DNA from: Sorangium cellulosum
GTDB lineage: Bacteria; Myxococcota_A; Polyangia; Polyangiales; Polyangiaceae
Reading direction: 5' to 3'
Assembly: GCF_004135735.1 (NCBI RefSeq)
Contig: NZ_CP012670.1
Span: forward strand, 496,001-560,000
DNA length: 64,000 nt
The notes beneath the pieces were generated by a model. That model saw only the letters and a list, made by a program, of their open reading frames with translations. It searched no databases and was not told the origin of the DNA. The translations under genes were made by a program, and so were the position numbers. Positions 17,145-26,257 of this stretch are shown here, piece after piece. Within the stretch, counting starts at the first letter, position 1, and every line of letters starts with the position of its first letter.

Positions 17145-18953
17145 GTGATTCCGGTCCTCTCGCGCGCCCAGATGCGCGCCTTCGACAAGCACGCGATCCA
17201 CCATTGCCACGTCCCCGGCGTGGTCCTCATGGAGAACGCTGGCCGCGGCGCCGCCGACGTCATCTCGGCGATCCTCTCGGCGCGCAGCGCCGGACAGCCC
17301 GGCGCGGCCGCGCTCCCCGACCCCGCCGCGCGGCCCTCGCCGCCCCTCTCCGCGCCGGGCCAGGCGCCCGCGAGGGCGCTCTTTCCGGCGACCTTGCCGT
17401 CCGGCGCCGGTCCTCGCGCCGGGAGCGTCCCGCCACCGCCGACCGGCCGGCGCGGCGCCGAGGACGCCCGCGCCGCGCGGGTCCGCGCGTTCCCCGTGCG
17501 GCACGTCCCGAGCCCGGGGCAGCCCGCGACGTACCCGCTGAACGCCCGCGTCGTCGTCGTCTGCGGCGCCGGCAACAACGGCGGCGACGGCTTCGTCGTG
17601 GCGCGCCACCTCGTCGCCCGCGGCGCCGACGTCCAGGTCTTCCTGGCGGCCCCGTCCGAGAAGGTCACCGGCGACAGCCGCATCAACCACGACGCGTACG
17701 TCGATCTCGGCGGCGCGCTGACCGAGCTGCCCCCCGGCGCGCCGCTCGCCCCGCTCGAGGCCGCGCTCGCCGGGGCCGATCTCGTCGTCGACGCGCTCTT
17801 CGGCACGGGGCTCGATCGCCCGATCGAGGGCCACCTCGCCGACGTCATCGGCGTGCTCAACGCCTCGCCCTGCCCCTGCATCGCGCTCGACGTCCCCTCG
17901 GGCCTCGACGCGGACAGCGGCGCGCCGCTCGGCGCCGCCGTGCAGGCCGACGAGACCGTCACGTTCGGCCACCTCAAGATCGGCCTGCTCACGCCCGAGG
18001 GCGCGCGGCTCGCGGGCAACGTCCACGTGGTCGATCTCGGCGTCCCGGACCGGCCGATCCTCGCCCAGGTGGGCCACGTCGCGGAGGTCCTCCGGAAGGA
18101 GACGATCGGCTCGTTCCTGCGCCCGCGCGAGGCGAGCGTCCACAAGCACAGCGCGGGCAACGTGCTGGTGATCGCCGGCTCGCCCGGCAAGCTCGGCGCC
18201 GCGCTGCTCTCGGCGCGCGCGGCGATGCGCGCCGGCGCGGGCCTCGTGACGATCTGCACGTGGGCCGACGCCGCGCGGGCGGTGGAGTCGCGCGTCGTGG
18301 AGCTGATGACGACCTCGATCGATCCGGCGAGCATCGCCGCGTCGCTCGACGGCGCGCTCGCCGGGCGCCGCGCGGTGGCGATCGGCCCCGGCTTCGGCCT
18401 CGACGAGCGGGCGCGGGCCGCGGTGGATCACGTCGTGCTGGGCTGGGACGGGCTGAAGGTCGTCGACGCGGACGCCGTGACGCATTTCGCCGGCCGCCCC
18501 GAGGCGCTCGCGACCGCGCGCGGGAGCCTCATCCTCACGCCGCACTCGGGCGAGCTCGGCCGGCTCCTCGGCCGGAGCGCGCGGGCCATCGAGCAGGACC
18601 GCTTCGGCGCGGTGCGCGAGGCGGTGGCGCTGACCCGGGCGATCGTCGTGCTCAAGGGGGCGCGCACGGTCATCGCCCTGCCGGACGGCGGCATGTTCAT
18701 CTGCATGGCGGGCAACCCGGCGCTCGCCACCGCCGGCTCGGGCGACGTGCTGACCGGGATGATCGCGGCCCTCCTGTGCTCGATGGATCCCGCCGCGGCG
18801 GCGAGCGCGGGGGTGCTCCTCCACGCGCTCGCCGGGGACGTGTGGCGCGCGCAGACGGGCAGCGACCGCGGGCTCCTCGCGAGCGAGATCGCCGAGCTGG
18901 TCCCGGGCCTGATCGCCGCGCTGGCGGCCGGGGTCGACCCGCTGCCCGCCTAG
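17145..18953 (+). CDS. nnrD: Bifunctional NAD(P)H-hydrate epimerase / ADP-dependent NAD(P)H-hydrate dehydratase
   Basis: 602 residues, GTG start. The N-terminal YjeF_N epimerase domain begins ARAQMRAFDKHAI, continues VVLMENAGRGAADVI, and resumes at VVVVCGAGNNGGDGFVVARH (136 on). The C-terminal dehydratase domain (about 325-600) contains HKHSAGNVLVIAGSPGKLGA and the signature NPALATAGSGDVLTGMIAAL. Together they repair NADHX and NADPHX. Between helix 1 and the Rossmann core (about 50-125) there is a Pro/Ala/Arg-rich insertion not usual for the family. The intergenic region to 16976 is divergent with the methyltransferase gene. Confidence 0.94.
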   Translation: MIPVLSRAQMRAFDKHAIHHCHVPGVVLMENAGRGAADVISAILSARSAGQPGAAALPDPAARPSPPLSAPGQAPARALFPATLPSGAGPRAGSVPPPPTGRRGAEDARAARVRAFPVRHVPSPGQPATYPLNARVVVVCGAGNNGGDGFVVARHLVARGADVQVFLAAPSEKVTGDSRINHDAYVDLGGALTELPPGAPLAPLEAALAGADLVVDALFGTGLDRPIEGHLADVIGVLNASPCPCIALDVPSGLDADSGAPLGAAVQADETVTFGHLKIGLLTPEGARLAGNVHVVDLGVPDRPILAQVGHVAEVLRKETIGSFLRPREASVHKHSAGNVLVIAGSPGKLGAALLSARAAMRAGAGLVTICTWADAARAVESRVVELMTTSIDPASIAASLDGALAGRRAVAIGPGFGLDERARAAVDHVVLGWDGLKVVDADAVTHFAGRPEALATARGSLILTPHSGELGRLLGRSARAIEQDRFGAVREAVALTRAIVVLKGARTVIALPDGGMFICMAGNPALATAGSGDVLTGMIAALLCSMDPAAAASAGVLLHALAGDVWRAQTGSDRGLLASEIAELVPGLIAALAAGVDPLPA

Positions 18954-18974
18954 GCCGACCCGCCCCGGCGCCCC

Positions 18975-19622
18975 CTACTTCTTCAGCAGCTTGAACGCGT
19001 GCGTCCACCGGTTGTGCAGGAGGCCGGGGATGCACCAGAGCATGCAGAGCGGCTCGATCGCGCGCGCCGCCTCCTGGCCGCCCATGTCCTCGGCCTCCCA
19101 CCCGAACGCGTCGAGGATGGCCTCCACCTCCCTCTTCGCGCCGGCGTGATCGCCGCAGATGAACATCGTCGGGCGGACGCCGCCGAAATCCGGGTTGACC
19201 ATCCACACGCTGCCGACCGACGAGAAGGCCTTCACGAAGCGCGCGTCCGGCGCGCGCCGCGCGAGCCTCTCGAGCAGCGACTCGTTCGGTCCCGTGAAGA
19301 ACTTGAGCACCCCGTTGACGGGGGGCTCGTCCGCGATGGGGTTGGTCGCGTCGATGACGGTCTTGCCCGCGAGCGCCTCGGGTCCGGCGAGATCGATCGC
19401 CTCCTCCGCCGCGGTCCCCTTCACGGCGAGCACGACGAGCTCGCCGAACCGCGCCGCGTCCGCGAACGTCCCCACGCTCGCCCTGGGCCCCGCGTCGGCC
19501 TTCCACGTCGCGAGCTTCGAGGGCTGGCGCGTGGCGCGCATCACGCTGTGTCCGTGCTTGAGAAACCCGTCGGCCAGGACCTGTCCCACGATGCCGGAGC
19601 CGAGAACCGCGATGTTTTTCAT
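18975..19622 (-). CDS. NADPH-dependent F420 reductase-like / NADP oxidoreductase
   Basis: 215 residues. The N-terminal Rossmann motif is KNIAVLGSGIVGQVLADGF, with RATRQPSK after strand 2, favouring NADP(H). Core motifs are VVLAVKGTAAEEAIDLAG and KTVIDATNPIADEPPVNG, as in the NPD1/F420-reductase-like family. The natural acceptor cannot be told: some family members reduce F420, others act as ferric or quinone-type reductases. It is convergent with the NAD(P)HX repair gene (21-bp gap). The start is MKNIAVLGSG at 19622. Confidence 0.85.
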   Translation of the reverse strand: MKNIAVLGSGIVGQVLADGFLKHGHSVMRATRQPSKLATWKADAGPRASVGTFADAARFGELVVLAVKGTAAEEAIDLAGPEALAGKTVIDATNPIADEPPVNGVLKFFTGPNESLLERLARRAPDARFVKAFSSVGSVWMVNPDFGGVRPTMFICGDHAGAKREVEAILDAFGWEAEDMGGQEAARAIEPLCMLWCIPGLLHNRWTHAFKLLKK

Positions 19623-19901
19623 GGCCGGATCATCGCACGCCCCCGGATCCGAGCTCCAGCCGCGCGCCGCGCCATCGACCGGGGCGTAGCCCCGTCGACT
19701 CTGAACGCCTGCGCCACGTCCCGGCCCGCGCGCGCCCTCGGGCCGGCGCGGGGCCGAGGTCGGCTCGCCACTCTGGCGGCGCGCGGCGCCCTGCTGTCGA
19801 TTTGACACGCGCCCGCGTGCCTCCGCCCGCGCCATCCGGCGTTCCTCGCGGCATTTGCGCGATTTCCCCCGGTGGCATCTGGCTTGCGAGCGCCCGCGCC
19901 C

Positions 19902-19907
19902 AGGAGG
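19902..19907 (+). promoter_or_regulatory. Ribosome binding site deciding the sigma-factor start
   Basis: A perfect AGGAGG lies 7 bp before the ATG at 19915. This favours that start over the upstream in-frame ATG at 19855. Confidence 0.7.
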
Positions 19908-19914
19908 TCCCGCC

Positions 19915-20565
19915 ATGCTCGTCCACGCCGCCCAGGTCCCCGTCCGGTCATCGATCCCATCGCCGCTGTCCGCCGGCCAGCACGCGCTCCGGCGCGGGCG
20001 GCCCCTCGACGCGGCCGGGGCGGCGCCGGGCGGGGGATCGAGCGCGGCGGTGGACCAGCTTTGCCGGGGCCTTGTCGAAATGACACCGGAGCTCTTCGGC
20101 CGCGCGCTGCGGCTCTCCCGGTCGCCCGCGGCGGCGGAGGATCTCGTGCAGGACACCGTGGAGCGCGCGCTCCGGTTCGCGGGGAGCTACGAGCCTGGGA
20201 CCAACCTGCGGGCGTGGGTGCACCAGATCCTCTTCAGCGTCTTCATCACCCGCTGCCGCCGCAGCCGTCGCGAGCGCAACGCCCTCGACGTGCTCGCGAC
20301 CGACCCGTGCGCGTGGACCGCGCCCGAGCGCCGCGCGGAGATGCACGCCCTGTCGCCCGGCGTGCGCCGCGCGCTCTCGACGCTCCCGCCGGGCTTCCGC
20401 GACACGGTGGTGCTCGTCGATCTCGAGGAGATGTCGTACAAGGACGCGGCGACGCGGCTGGGCGTCCCGGTCGGCACGGTGATGAGCCGGCTGCACCGGG
20501 GCCGGAAGCTGCTCGCCGAGGCGCTGCGGGGCCAGGCCCCGGCCGACGTGCAGGCCGCGGCGTGA
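19915..20565 (+). CDS. ECF-type RNA polymerase sigma factor
   Basis: 216 residues from the ATG with the AGGAGG. Region 2 spans LFGRALRLSRSPAAAEDLVQ through YEPGTNLRAWVHQILFSVF. Region 4 is LPPGFRDTVVLVDLEEMSYK followed by DAATRLGVPVGTVMSRLHRG, the standard helix-turn-helix. The ~40 residues before region 2 are low-complexity. No anti-sigma gene adjoins: the next gene downstream is an NADH dehydrogenase 172 bp away. Control may be by a distant anti-sigma or by transcription. Confidence 0.92.
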   Translation: MLVHAAQVPVRSSIPSPLSAGQHALRRGRPLDAAGAAPGGGSSAAVDQLCRGLVEMTPELFGRALRLSRSPAAAEDLVQDTVERALRFAGSYEPGTNLRAWVHQILFSVFITRCRRSRRERNALDVLATDPCAWTAPERRAEMHALSPGVRRALSTLPPGFRDTVVLVDLEEMSYKDAATRLGVPVGTVMSRLHRGRKLLAEALRGQAPADVQAAA

Positions 20566-20737
20566 GCGCCCGCGGCGCGCCCCGTCGCGCCCGGGCCGAC
20601 CGCTCACGCCCCGGTCGCCAGGGCGACGCGCGCCCGGCGAATCCCCTCCGCTGGACGGACCGCGATCGCTTGTCGCGCTGCGCGGTGCCCCCTACGCTCG
20701 GTGCGCCACCGAGGAGGCGTTCCTCGCAGGAGGCGAC

Positions 20738-22084
20738 ATGGCAACGACCGCGAAAGAGCCCCACGTCGTCATCGTCGGCGGAGGCTTCGGCGGCCTGAAC
20801 GCCGCGAAGGCGCTCCGCGACGCGCCCGTCCGGATCACGCTCGTCGACAGGACCAACCACCACCTGTTCCAGCCGTTGCTCTACCAGGTGGCGACGGCGA
20901 GCCTCTCGCCCGCCGACATCGCGGTTCCGATCCGCTCGGTCCTGTCGCGCCAGCGGAATGTCCGGGTCCTGCTCGGCGAGGTGACGCGCGTGGACCTCGC
21001 CGGCCGGCGCCTCGTCATCGACGAGGACGCGCTCGATTACGATTACCTGATCCTCGCCGTCGGCGCGGCGAACAACTACTTTGGCCACGAGGAGTGGGCC
21101 CGGTTCGCGCCGGCGCTCAAGAGCCTCGACGAGGCGCTCACCATCCGCGAGCGCATGCTGCTCGCCTTCGAGGCCGCCGAGCGCGAGGAGGACCCGGAGG
21201 CGCGGCGGCGGCTGCTCACGTTCGTCGTCATCGGCGGCGGCGCGACCGGCGTGGAGATGGCCGGCGCCTTCGCCGAGCTCGCGCGCCACATCCTCGAGCG
21301 CGACTTCCGCGCCCTCGACGCCTCGCTCGCGCGGGTGCTGCTCGTCGAGATCGGGCCGCGCATCCTCCAGGCCTTCCCCGAGCGCCTCTCGGAGAGCGCC
21401 GAGGAGCAGCTCGTGTCGCTCGGCGTGGAGGTCGTCAAGGGGCGCCGCTTCCGGTGCATCGACGCCCAGGGGGTCGAGTTCGACGACGGCGAGCGCCTCC
21501 CCGCCGCGACCGTCATCTGGGCGGCCGGGGTCCGCGGCACGCCGCTCGCGCGGTCGCTCGGGGTCGAGCTCGATCGGATCGGCCGCGTGAAGGTCGCGCC
21601 GGACTGCTCCTTGCCCGGCCACCCGAGCGCGTTCGCGATCGGCGACATGGCCATGCTCCGCGACAGGAACGGCGTCGACGTGCCCGGCCTCAGCCCCGCG
21701 GCGATCCAGGAGGGCCGCTTCGTCGCGCGCTGCATCCTCGGCGACCTCGCGGGCCGCCCGCGCGGGCAGTTCGCCTACCGCGACAAGGGCACGATGGCGA
21801 CGATCGGCCGCTCGCGCGCCATCGCGAAGCTCGGGCGCCTGCAGCTGTCGGGCATGCTCGCGTGGCTCGCCTGGCTGGGCGTGCACGTGCTCTTCCTCAT
21901 CGGCTTCAAGAACCGCTTCGTCGTGATGTTCGCGTGGATGTGGCAGTACATCACGTTCAAGCGCGGCGCCCGGCTCATCACCGGCCACACCGCGCGGAGC
22001 GCGCTCCCCGCCGCCGCGCCGGCGCTCTCCCCGCCGACGCCGCGCCCGTCGGCCCGGGGCGCCGCGCCCCCCTCGCTCGCTTGA
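20738..22084 (+). CDS. ndh: Type II NADH:quinone oxidoreductase (NDH-2)
   Basis: 448 residues. The FAD-binding motif is VVIVGGGFGGLNAAKAL; the region after it, NHHLFQPLLYQVATASLSP, is the quinone-side NDH-2 signature. The second dinucleotide fold for NADH is FVVIGGGATGVEMAGAFAE. The conserved FAIGDMAML and VPGLSPAAIQEGRFVA follow. A hydrophobic C-terminal region (AWLAWLGVHVLFLIGFKN) anchors it to the inner membrane. It is a non-proton-pumping respiratory entry point. AGGAGG lies 5 bp before the ATG. The last ~30 residues are Pro/Ala-rich. Confidence 0.94.
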   Translation: MATTAKEPHVVIVGGGFGGLNAAKALRDAPVRITLVDRTNHHLFQPLLYQVATASLSPADIAVPIRSVLSRQRNVRVLLGEVTRVDLAGRRLVIDEDALDYDYLILAVGAANNYFGHEEWARFAPALKSLDEALTIRERMLLAFEAAEREEDPEARRRLLTFVVIGGGATGVEMAGAFAELARHILERDFRALDASLARVLLVEIGPRILQAFPERLSESAEEQLVSLGVEVVKGRRFRCIDAQGVEFDDGERLPAATVIWAAGVRGTPLARSLGVELDRIGRVKVAPDCSLPGHPSAFAIGDMAMLRDRNGVDVPGLSPAAIQEGRFVARCILGDLAGRPRGQFAYRDKGTMATIGRSRAIAKLGRLQLSGMLAWLAWLGVHVLFLIGFKNRFVVMFAWMWQYITFKRGARLITGHTARSALPAAAPALSPPTPRPSARGAAPPSLA

Positions 22085-22118
22085 CGCGCGCCGTCCGCCA
22101 TGGCGGATACGGCGTCCC

Positions 22119-22811
22119 GTGACTCCCGTGAAGGCCCGCAAGGTCCAGGCAGCAGCGCGATCCGTGGCCGTCGATCCGGCGCCGCCCCCGGCCCCGGCGA
22201 GCGCTCCGGGCGTGGCCCTGGGCGTGGACGACGCGGCGCTCGACGACGCGTCGGACCTGACGCCGGTCGTGGCCGCCAACCTCAAGCGGTTCCGCGCCGA
22301 GCGCGGCCTGTCGCTCGAGCGCCTGGCGAAGGCCTCCGGCGTGAGCCGGGCGATGCTCGGGCAGATCGAGCTGGGCCAGAGCACGCCGACCATCAACGTC
22401 CTGTGGAAGATCGCGCGCGCCCTCGGGGTCCCGTTCTCGGCCCTCATGAGCCAGGCGACGTCGCCCGTCACGACCGTCATGCGGTCCTCGCAGGCGCGCA
22501 TCCTCCGCTCGCGCGACGGCGCCTTCTCTTCCCGGGCGCTCTTCCCGACCGACCGGCCGCGCAACGTGGAGTTCTACGAGCTCCGCCTCGCGCCCCGCGC
22601 CGTGGAGCACGCCGACGCGCACGCCCCCGGCACCTCGGAGAACCTGGTCGTCACCGAGGGCTCGGTGGAGATCACCGTGGCCGGCGAGCGGCGCGTGCTC
22701 GAGACCGGCGACGCCATCCTGTTCGAGGCCGACAGCCCGCACAGCTACCGCAACCTGAGCGGCGCCGAGGCCGTCATGTACCTCGTCATGACCTACGGCT
22801 CGCGCGGGTAA
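22119..22811 (+). CDS. XRE-family transcriptional regulator with C-terminal cupin sensor domain
   Basis: 230 residues, GTG start. The helix-turn-helix (about 50-105) contains VVAANLKRFRAERGLSLERL and SGVSRAMLGQIELGQSTPTI. The cupin (about 145-225) contains HAPGTSENLVVTEGSVEITV and ETGDAILFEADSPHSYRNLS. The first ~45 residues are Ala/Pro-rich. HTH-cupin regulators sense small metabolites. It lies 34 bp after ndh and directly upstream of the sulfate operon, so control of either is plausible but unproven. Confidence 0.9.
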   Translation: MTPVKARKVQAAARSVAVDPAPPPAPASAPGVALGVDDAALDDASDLTPVVAANLKRFRAERGLSLERLAKASGVSRAMLGQIELGQSTPTINVLWKIARALGVPFSALMSQATSPVTTVMRSSQARILRSRDGAFSSRALFPTDRPRNVEFYELRLAPRAVEHADAHAPGTSENLVVTEGSVEITVAGERRVLETGDAILFEADSPHSYRNLSGAEAVMYLVMTYGSRG

Positions 22812-22871
22812 CCTCGCCGTGTTTCGCGACGCCGGGCGCTCCCGTGTCCATCCGGTATCTGAGACATTTCA

Positions 22872-22932
22872 TCCGTTATAATGACAGATTCTGCTTGCAC
22901 CCTCCGTTTTAGCCTGACATATGTCCGTTATA
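22872..22932 (+). promoter_or_regulatory. Sulfate-operon promoter region: three phased TCCGTTATA-type sites and a TATAAT
   Basis: Between the XRE-cupin gene and DUF2325 lies an AT-rich island. TCCGTTATA starts at 22872, TCCGTTTTA at 22903 and TCCGTTATA at 22924; the spacings are 31 and 21 bp, close to three and two helix turns. The first two are followed by a TGACA word. A perfect TATAAT is at 22877-22882 inside the first site; no convincing -35 was found. AAGGAGG at 22958-22964 serves the ATG at 22970. Confidence 0.55.
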
Positions 22933-22969
22933 GCGGCGTTTACGCGCTGCACGTTGCAAGGAGGGCGCG

Positions 22970-23290
22970 ATGCGGATCACCTGGATCGGTGGGTTGGATC
23001 GCAACCAGGCTCAGCTTGAACGGATGGCGTTGCAGGCGGGGCACCACCTCGAGTTTCACACGGGCAACACCGGCGGCCGCGGCGCGGCCGAGCTGCGGGC
23101 GGCCATCGAGCGGGCCGATCTGGTGATCGTGCTCACCGACGTGAACAGCCACGGCGGCGTGCTGCTCGCCAAGAAGCTTTGCCAGAAGCTCGGGCGCGCC
23201 GCGCTCATGATCCGCCGCTGCGGCGCGGCGCGCTTCCAGCAGCTGCTCGACGCGATCGCGCAGCGGGAAGCCCGCCTCCTGGCGGGATAA
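22970..23290 (+). CDS. DUF2325 family protein
   Basis: 106 residues. It opens with RITWIGGLDRNQAQLERMA, contains DLVIVLTDVNSHGGVLLAKK and ends after RCGAARFQQLLDAIAQRE, all typical of DUF2325. This small Rossmann-like family is of unknown function and often lies near sulfate transport or redox genes. The Cys/His (SHGG, RRCG) could bind metal; that is inference. It begins the transport operon, 15 bp before the binding-protein gene. Confidence 0.9.
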   Translation: MRITWIGGLDRNQAQLERMALQAGHHLEFHTGNTGGRGAAELRAAIERADLVIVLTDVNSHGGVLLAKKLCQKLGRAALMIRRCGAARFQQLLDAIAQREARLLAG

Positions 23291-23305
23291 CGAACGAGGA
23301 CAGCG

Positions 23306-24328
23306 ATGCGATGCTTGATGACGGTGGTGCTCGGCCTGGTGTTGGCGCTGTCGGCGTGCTCGAAGAGCAAGGCGGGCGCCGCGGGGGAGGTGAAACTCCT
23401 CAACGCCTCCTACGACCCCACGCGCGAGCTCTACGAGGAGGTGAACGCCGCCTTCGCGAAGCGCTGGAAGGCGCAGCGCGGGCAGGACGTCACCATCAAG
23501 CAGTCGCACGGCGGCTCGGGCAAGCAGGCCCGGTCGGTGATCGACGGGCTCGACGCGGACGTGGTGACGCTCGCGCTCTCCTACGACATCGACGCGATCA
23601 TGGCGGCCGGGCTCATCAAGGACGGGTGGCAGTCGCGCCTGAAGCACAACAGCGCTCCCTGCACATCGACCATCGTCTTCCTGGTGCGCAAGGGCAACCC
23701 GAAGGGCATCAAGGACTGGGATGATCTCGTGAAAGAGGGCGTGGAGGTCATCACGCCGAACCCGAAGACCTCGGGCGGCGCGCGGTGGAACTACCTCGCC
23801 GCGTGGGGATACGAGCTCAAGCGCGCGGGCGGCGACGAGGCGAGAGCGAAGGACTTCGTGGGGCGCCTCTACAAGAACGTGCCAGTCCTCGACGCCGGCG
23901 CGCGCGGCTCGACCACGACGTTCGTCGAGCGCGGGATCGGCGATGTCCTCATCTCCTGGGAGAACGAGGCGCTGCTCGCCGTGAAGCAGCTCGGCGAGGA
24001 CAAGTTCGAGGTGGTCGTGCCGTCGGTGAGCATCCTCGCCGAGCCGCCGGTCGCGGTGGTCGACAAGGTGGTTGACAGGCGAGGTACGAGGGCGGCGGCG
24101 GAGGCGTACCTCGAGTTCCTCTATACCGAAGAGGGGCAGCGCCTCGCGGCCAAGCACTTCTACCGCCCGCGCGACCCGGCGATCCTCGCGGCGGCGCAGG
24201 CGGAGGGCGTCTTCCCGAAGGTCGAGCTGTTCTCGATTGACGAGGTGTTCGGCGGATGGCAGAAGGCCCAGAAGACGCACTTCTCCGACGACGGCGTCTT
24301 CGACCAGATCTACCAGGCCGGCGACTAA
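23306..24328 (+). CDS. Sulfate ABC transporter substrate-binding protein (lipoprotein)
   Basis: 340 residues. The lipoprotein signal ends LALSAC (Cys at residue 18), so the binding protein is anchored instead of free, as expected if it works at the inner membrane. Family marks are [54 protein letters not shown] and [20 protein letters not shown], which place it with Sbp/CysP sulfate or thiosulfate binders. A permease pair follows immediately. Confidence 0.94.
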   Translation: MRCLMTVVLGLVLALSACSKSKAGAAGEVKLLNASYDPTRELYEEVNAAFAKRWKAQRGQDVTIKQSHGGSGKQARSVIDGLDADVVTLALSYDIDAIMAAGLIKDGWQSRLKHNSAPCTSTIVFLVRKGNPKGIKDWDDLVKEGVEVITPNPKTSGGARWNYLAAWGYELKRAGGDEARAKDFVGRLYKNVPVLDAGARGSTTTFVERGIGDVLISWENEALLAVKQLGEDKFEVVVPSVSILAEPPVAVVDKVVDRRGTRAAAEAYLEFLYTEEGQRLAAKHFYRPRDPAILAAAQAEGVFPKVELFSIDEVFGGWQKAQKTHFSDDGVFDQIYQAGD

Positions 24329-24332
24329 TTCT

Positions 24333-25232
24333 GTGGCTCTCCTCTGGCGTCGACAGAGCGTCCTGCCCGGCTTCGGGCTGGCGATGGGGATTACGGTAAC
24401 GTACCTGTCGCTGCTCGTGCTCGTCCCGCTGTCGATGATCTTCCTGAAGACGGCCACGATCGGCCCGGGCGAGATCTGGGAGGCGGTGAGCTCCAGGCGC
24501 GCGCTCGCGTCGTTCGGCCTGAGCCTGAGCGCGTCGCTCCTCGCCGCGGGCGTCAACGCGGTGTTCGGCGTGCTCGTGGCGTGGGTGCTCGTGCGCTATC
24601 GCTTCCCGGGCCGCTCGGTGGTCGACGCGCTCGTGGATCTGCCGTTCGCGCTGCCGACGGCCGTCGGCGGCATCGCGCTCACGGCCATCTACGCGCCCCG
24701 GGGGTGGCTCGGCCAGTTCCTCTATCCGCTCGGCATCGAGACGGCGTTCAGCCGCCTCGGCGTGGTCATCGCGCTCACCTTCGTGGGGCTCCCGTTCGTG
24801 GTCCGCACGGTCCAGCCGGTGCTGGAGGAGCTCGACGTGGACCATGAAGAGGCGGCGGCGTCGCTCGGCGCGAGCCGCTTCGTGATCTTCCGCCGCATCC
24901 TCCTGCCGCCGCTCTGGCCGTCGATCCTCACCGGGTTCGCGATGGCGTTCGCCAGGGCGCTCGGCGAGTACGGCTCGGTGGTGTTCATCTCGGGGAACAT
25001 GCCGTTCAAGACCGAGATCACGCCGCTCGTCATCATGACGAAGCTGGAGCAGTACGACTACGCGGGCGCGACGGCGCTGGCGATGGTCATGCTGGTCGTC
25101 TCGTTCTCCCTCCTGTTCCTGCTCAACCGGCTGCAGGCCTGGAACAACGCGCGCACCTCGTCGCGGGGGCGGGCGCCGGCCGCCGAGCAGGGGCAGGCGG
25201 CGCCGCCGGGCGCGCACGGGGTCGCGCGGTAA
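24333..25232 (+). CDS. cysT: Sulfate ABC transporter permease CysT
   Basis: 299 residues, GTG start 4 bp after the binding-protein stop. About six membrane segments, starting with [20 protein letters not shown]. Family motifs include [20 protein letters not shown], the EAA loop [20 protein letters not shown] (contact with the ATPase), and [15 protein letters not shown]. The long open frame upstream in this reading frame overlaps the binding-protein gene and is not coding. The stop overlaps the cysW start by one base (TAATG). Confidence 0.94.
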   Translation: MALLWRRQSVLPGFGLAMGITVTYLSLLVLVPLSMIFLKTATIGPGEIWEAVSSRRALASFGLSLSASLLAAGVNAVFGVLVAWVLVRYRFPGRSVVDALVDLPFALPTAVGGIALTAIYAPRGWLGQFLYPLGIETAFSRLGVVIALTFVGLPFVVRTVQPVLEELDVDHEEAAASLGASRFVIFRRILLPPLWPSILTGFAMAFARALGEYGSVVFISGNMPFKTEITPLVIMTKLEQYDYAGATALAMVMLVVSFSLLFLLNRLQAWNNARTSSRGRAPAAEQGQAAPPGAHGVAR

Positions 25233-26143
25233 TGGCGGGGGCGACGGCGGGCAACCTGGGGCGTGCGCGCGCGACGGACGCGCGCCGCGCGACGTCCGAG
25301 CCCGCGGCGGTGCGCTGGGCGCTCACGGCCGCGGCGCTCGCGTTCCTCGCGTTCTTCCTGTTCCTGCCGGTCGTGGCGGTGTTCATCGAGGCGCTGAAGG
25401 ACGGCCTCTCGGGGTACTGGCGGGCGATCACCCACCCGGACGCCGTCGCCGCGATCGAGCTCACGCTGATGACCGCGGCCATCGCCGTGCCGCTCAACCT
25501 GGTCTTCGGCGTGGCCGCGGCCTGGGCGATCGCGCGCTTCGAGTTCTCGGGCAAGAGCCTCCTGGTCACGCTCATCGACCTGCCGTTCGCGGTCTCGCCG
25601 GTGATCTCCGGGTTGATCTTCGTCCTGCTCTTCGGGGCGCAGGGGCTGCTCGGCCCCTGGCTGCGGGAGCACGATCTCCAGGTGATCTTCGATCGCCCCG
25701 GGATCATCCTGGCCACGACGTTCGTGACGTTCCCGTTCGTCGCGCGCGAGCTCATCCCGTTCCTCGAGAGCCAGGGGACGGACGAGGAGCAGGCGGCGCT
25801 GTCGCTCGGCGCGAGCGGGTGGAGCATGTTCTTCCGCATCACGCTCCCCAACGCGAAGTGGGGCCTGCTCTACGGCGTGGTGCTCTGCAACGCGCGGGCG
25901 ATGGGCGAGTTCGGCGCGGTCTCGGTCGTCTCGGGCCATATCCGTGGACAGACCAACACGATGCCGCTGCACGTCGAGGTGCTCTACAACGAATACCAGT
26001 TCTCGGCGGCGTTCGCGGTGGCGTCGCTCTTGCTCTTGCTCGCGTTGCTCACGCTCTTCGCGAAGCGCCTCATCGAGCGCAGGGCGCAGCGCGAGGTCGC
26101 TCCGGCGCTCGCCGCTCCGGACGCGAAGGACGGCGCCGCGTAA
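25232..26143 (+). CDS. cysW: Sulfate ABC transporter permease CysW
   Basis: 303 residues, translationally coupled to cysT. After a charged N terminus come six predicted membrane spans. Motifs include [20 protein letters not shown], the EAA loop [20 protein letters not shown], and [20 protein letters not shown], characteristic of CysW. CysT and CysW form the heterodimeric channel. The ATPase CysA, normally the next gene, is not here; a catalase-like gene follows instead. Confidence 0.94.
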   Translation: MAGATAGNLGRARATDARRATSEPAAVRWALTAAALAFLAFFLFLPVVAVFIEALKDGLSGYWRAITHPDAVAAIELTLMTAAIAVPLNLVFGVAAAWAIARFEFSGKSLLVTLIDLPFAVSPVISGLIFVLLFGAQGLLGPWLREHDLQVIFDRPGIILATTFVTFPFVARELIPFLESQGTDEEQAALSLGASGWSMFFRITLPNAKWGLLYGVVLCNARAMGEFGAVSVVSGHIRGQTNTMPLHVEVLYNEYQFSAAFAVASLLLLLALLTLFAKRLIERRAQREVAPALAAPDAKDGAA

Positions 26144-26257
26144 TCCGCGCGTTCGAGCGCGCGCCGCCCGATCGCGCGGGGGCGGCGCGCGCTGTCGCGG
26201 CCGCGTCCAGCTTGCGATTGGCCCCCGGCGCTCCAGGTTGGAGGGAGGGGGGACGCC

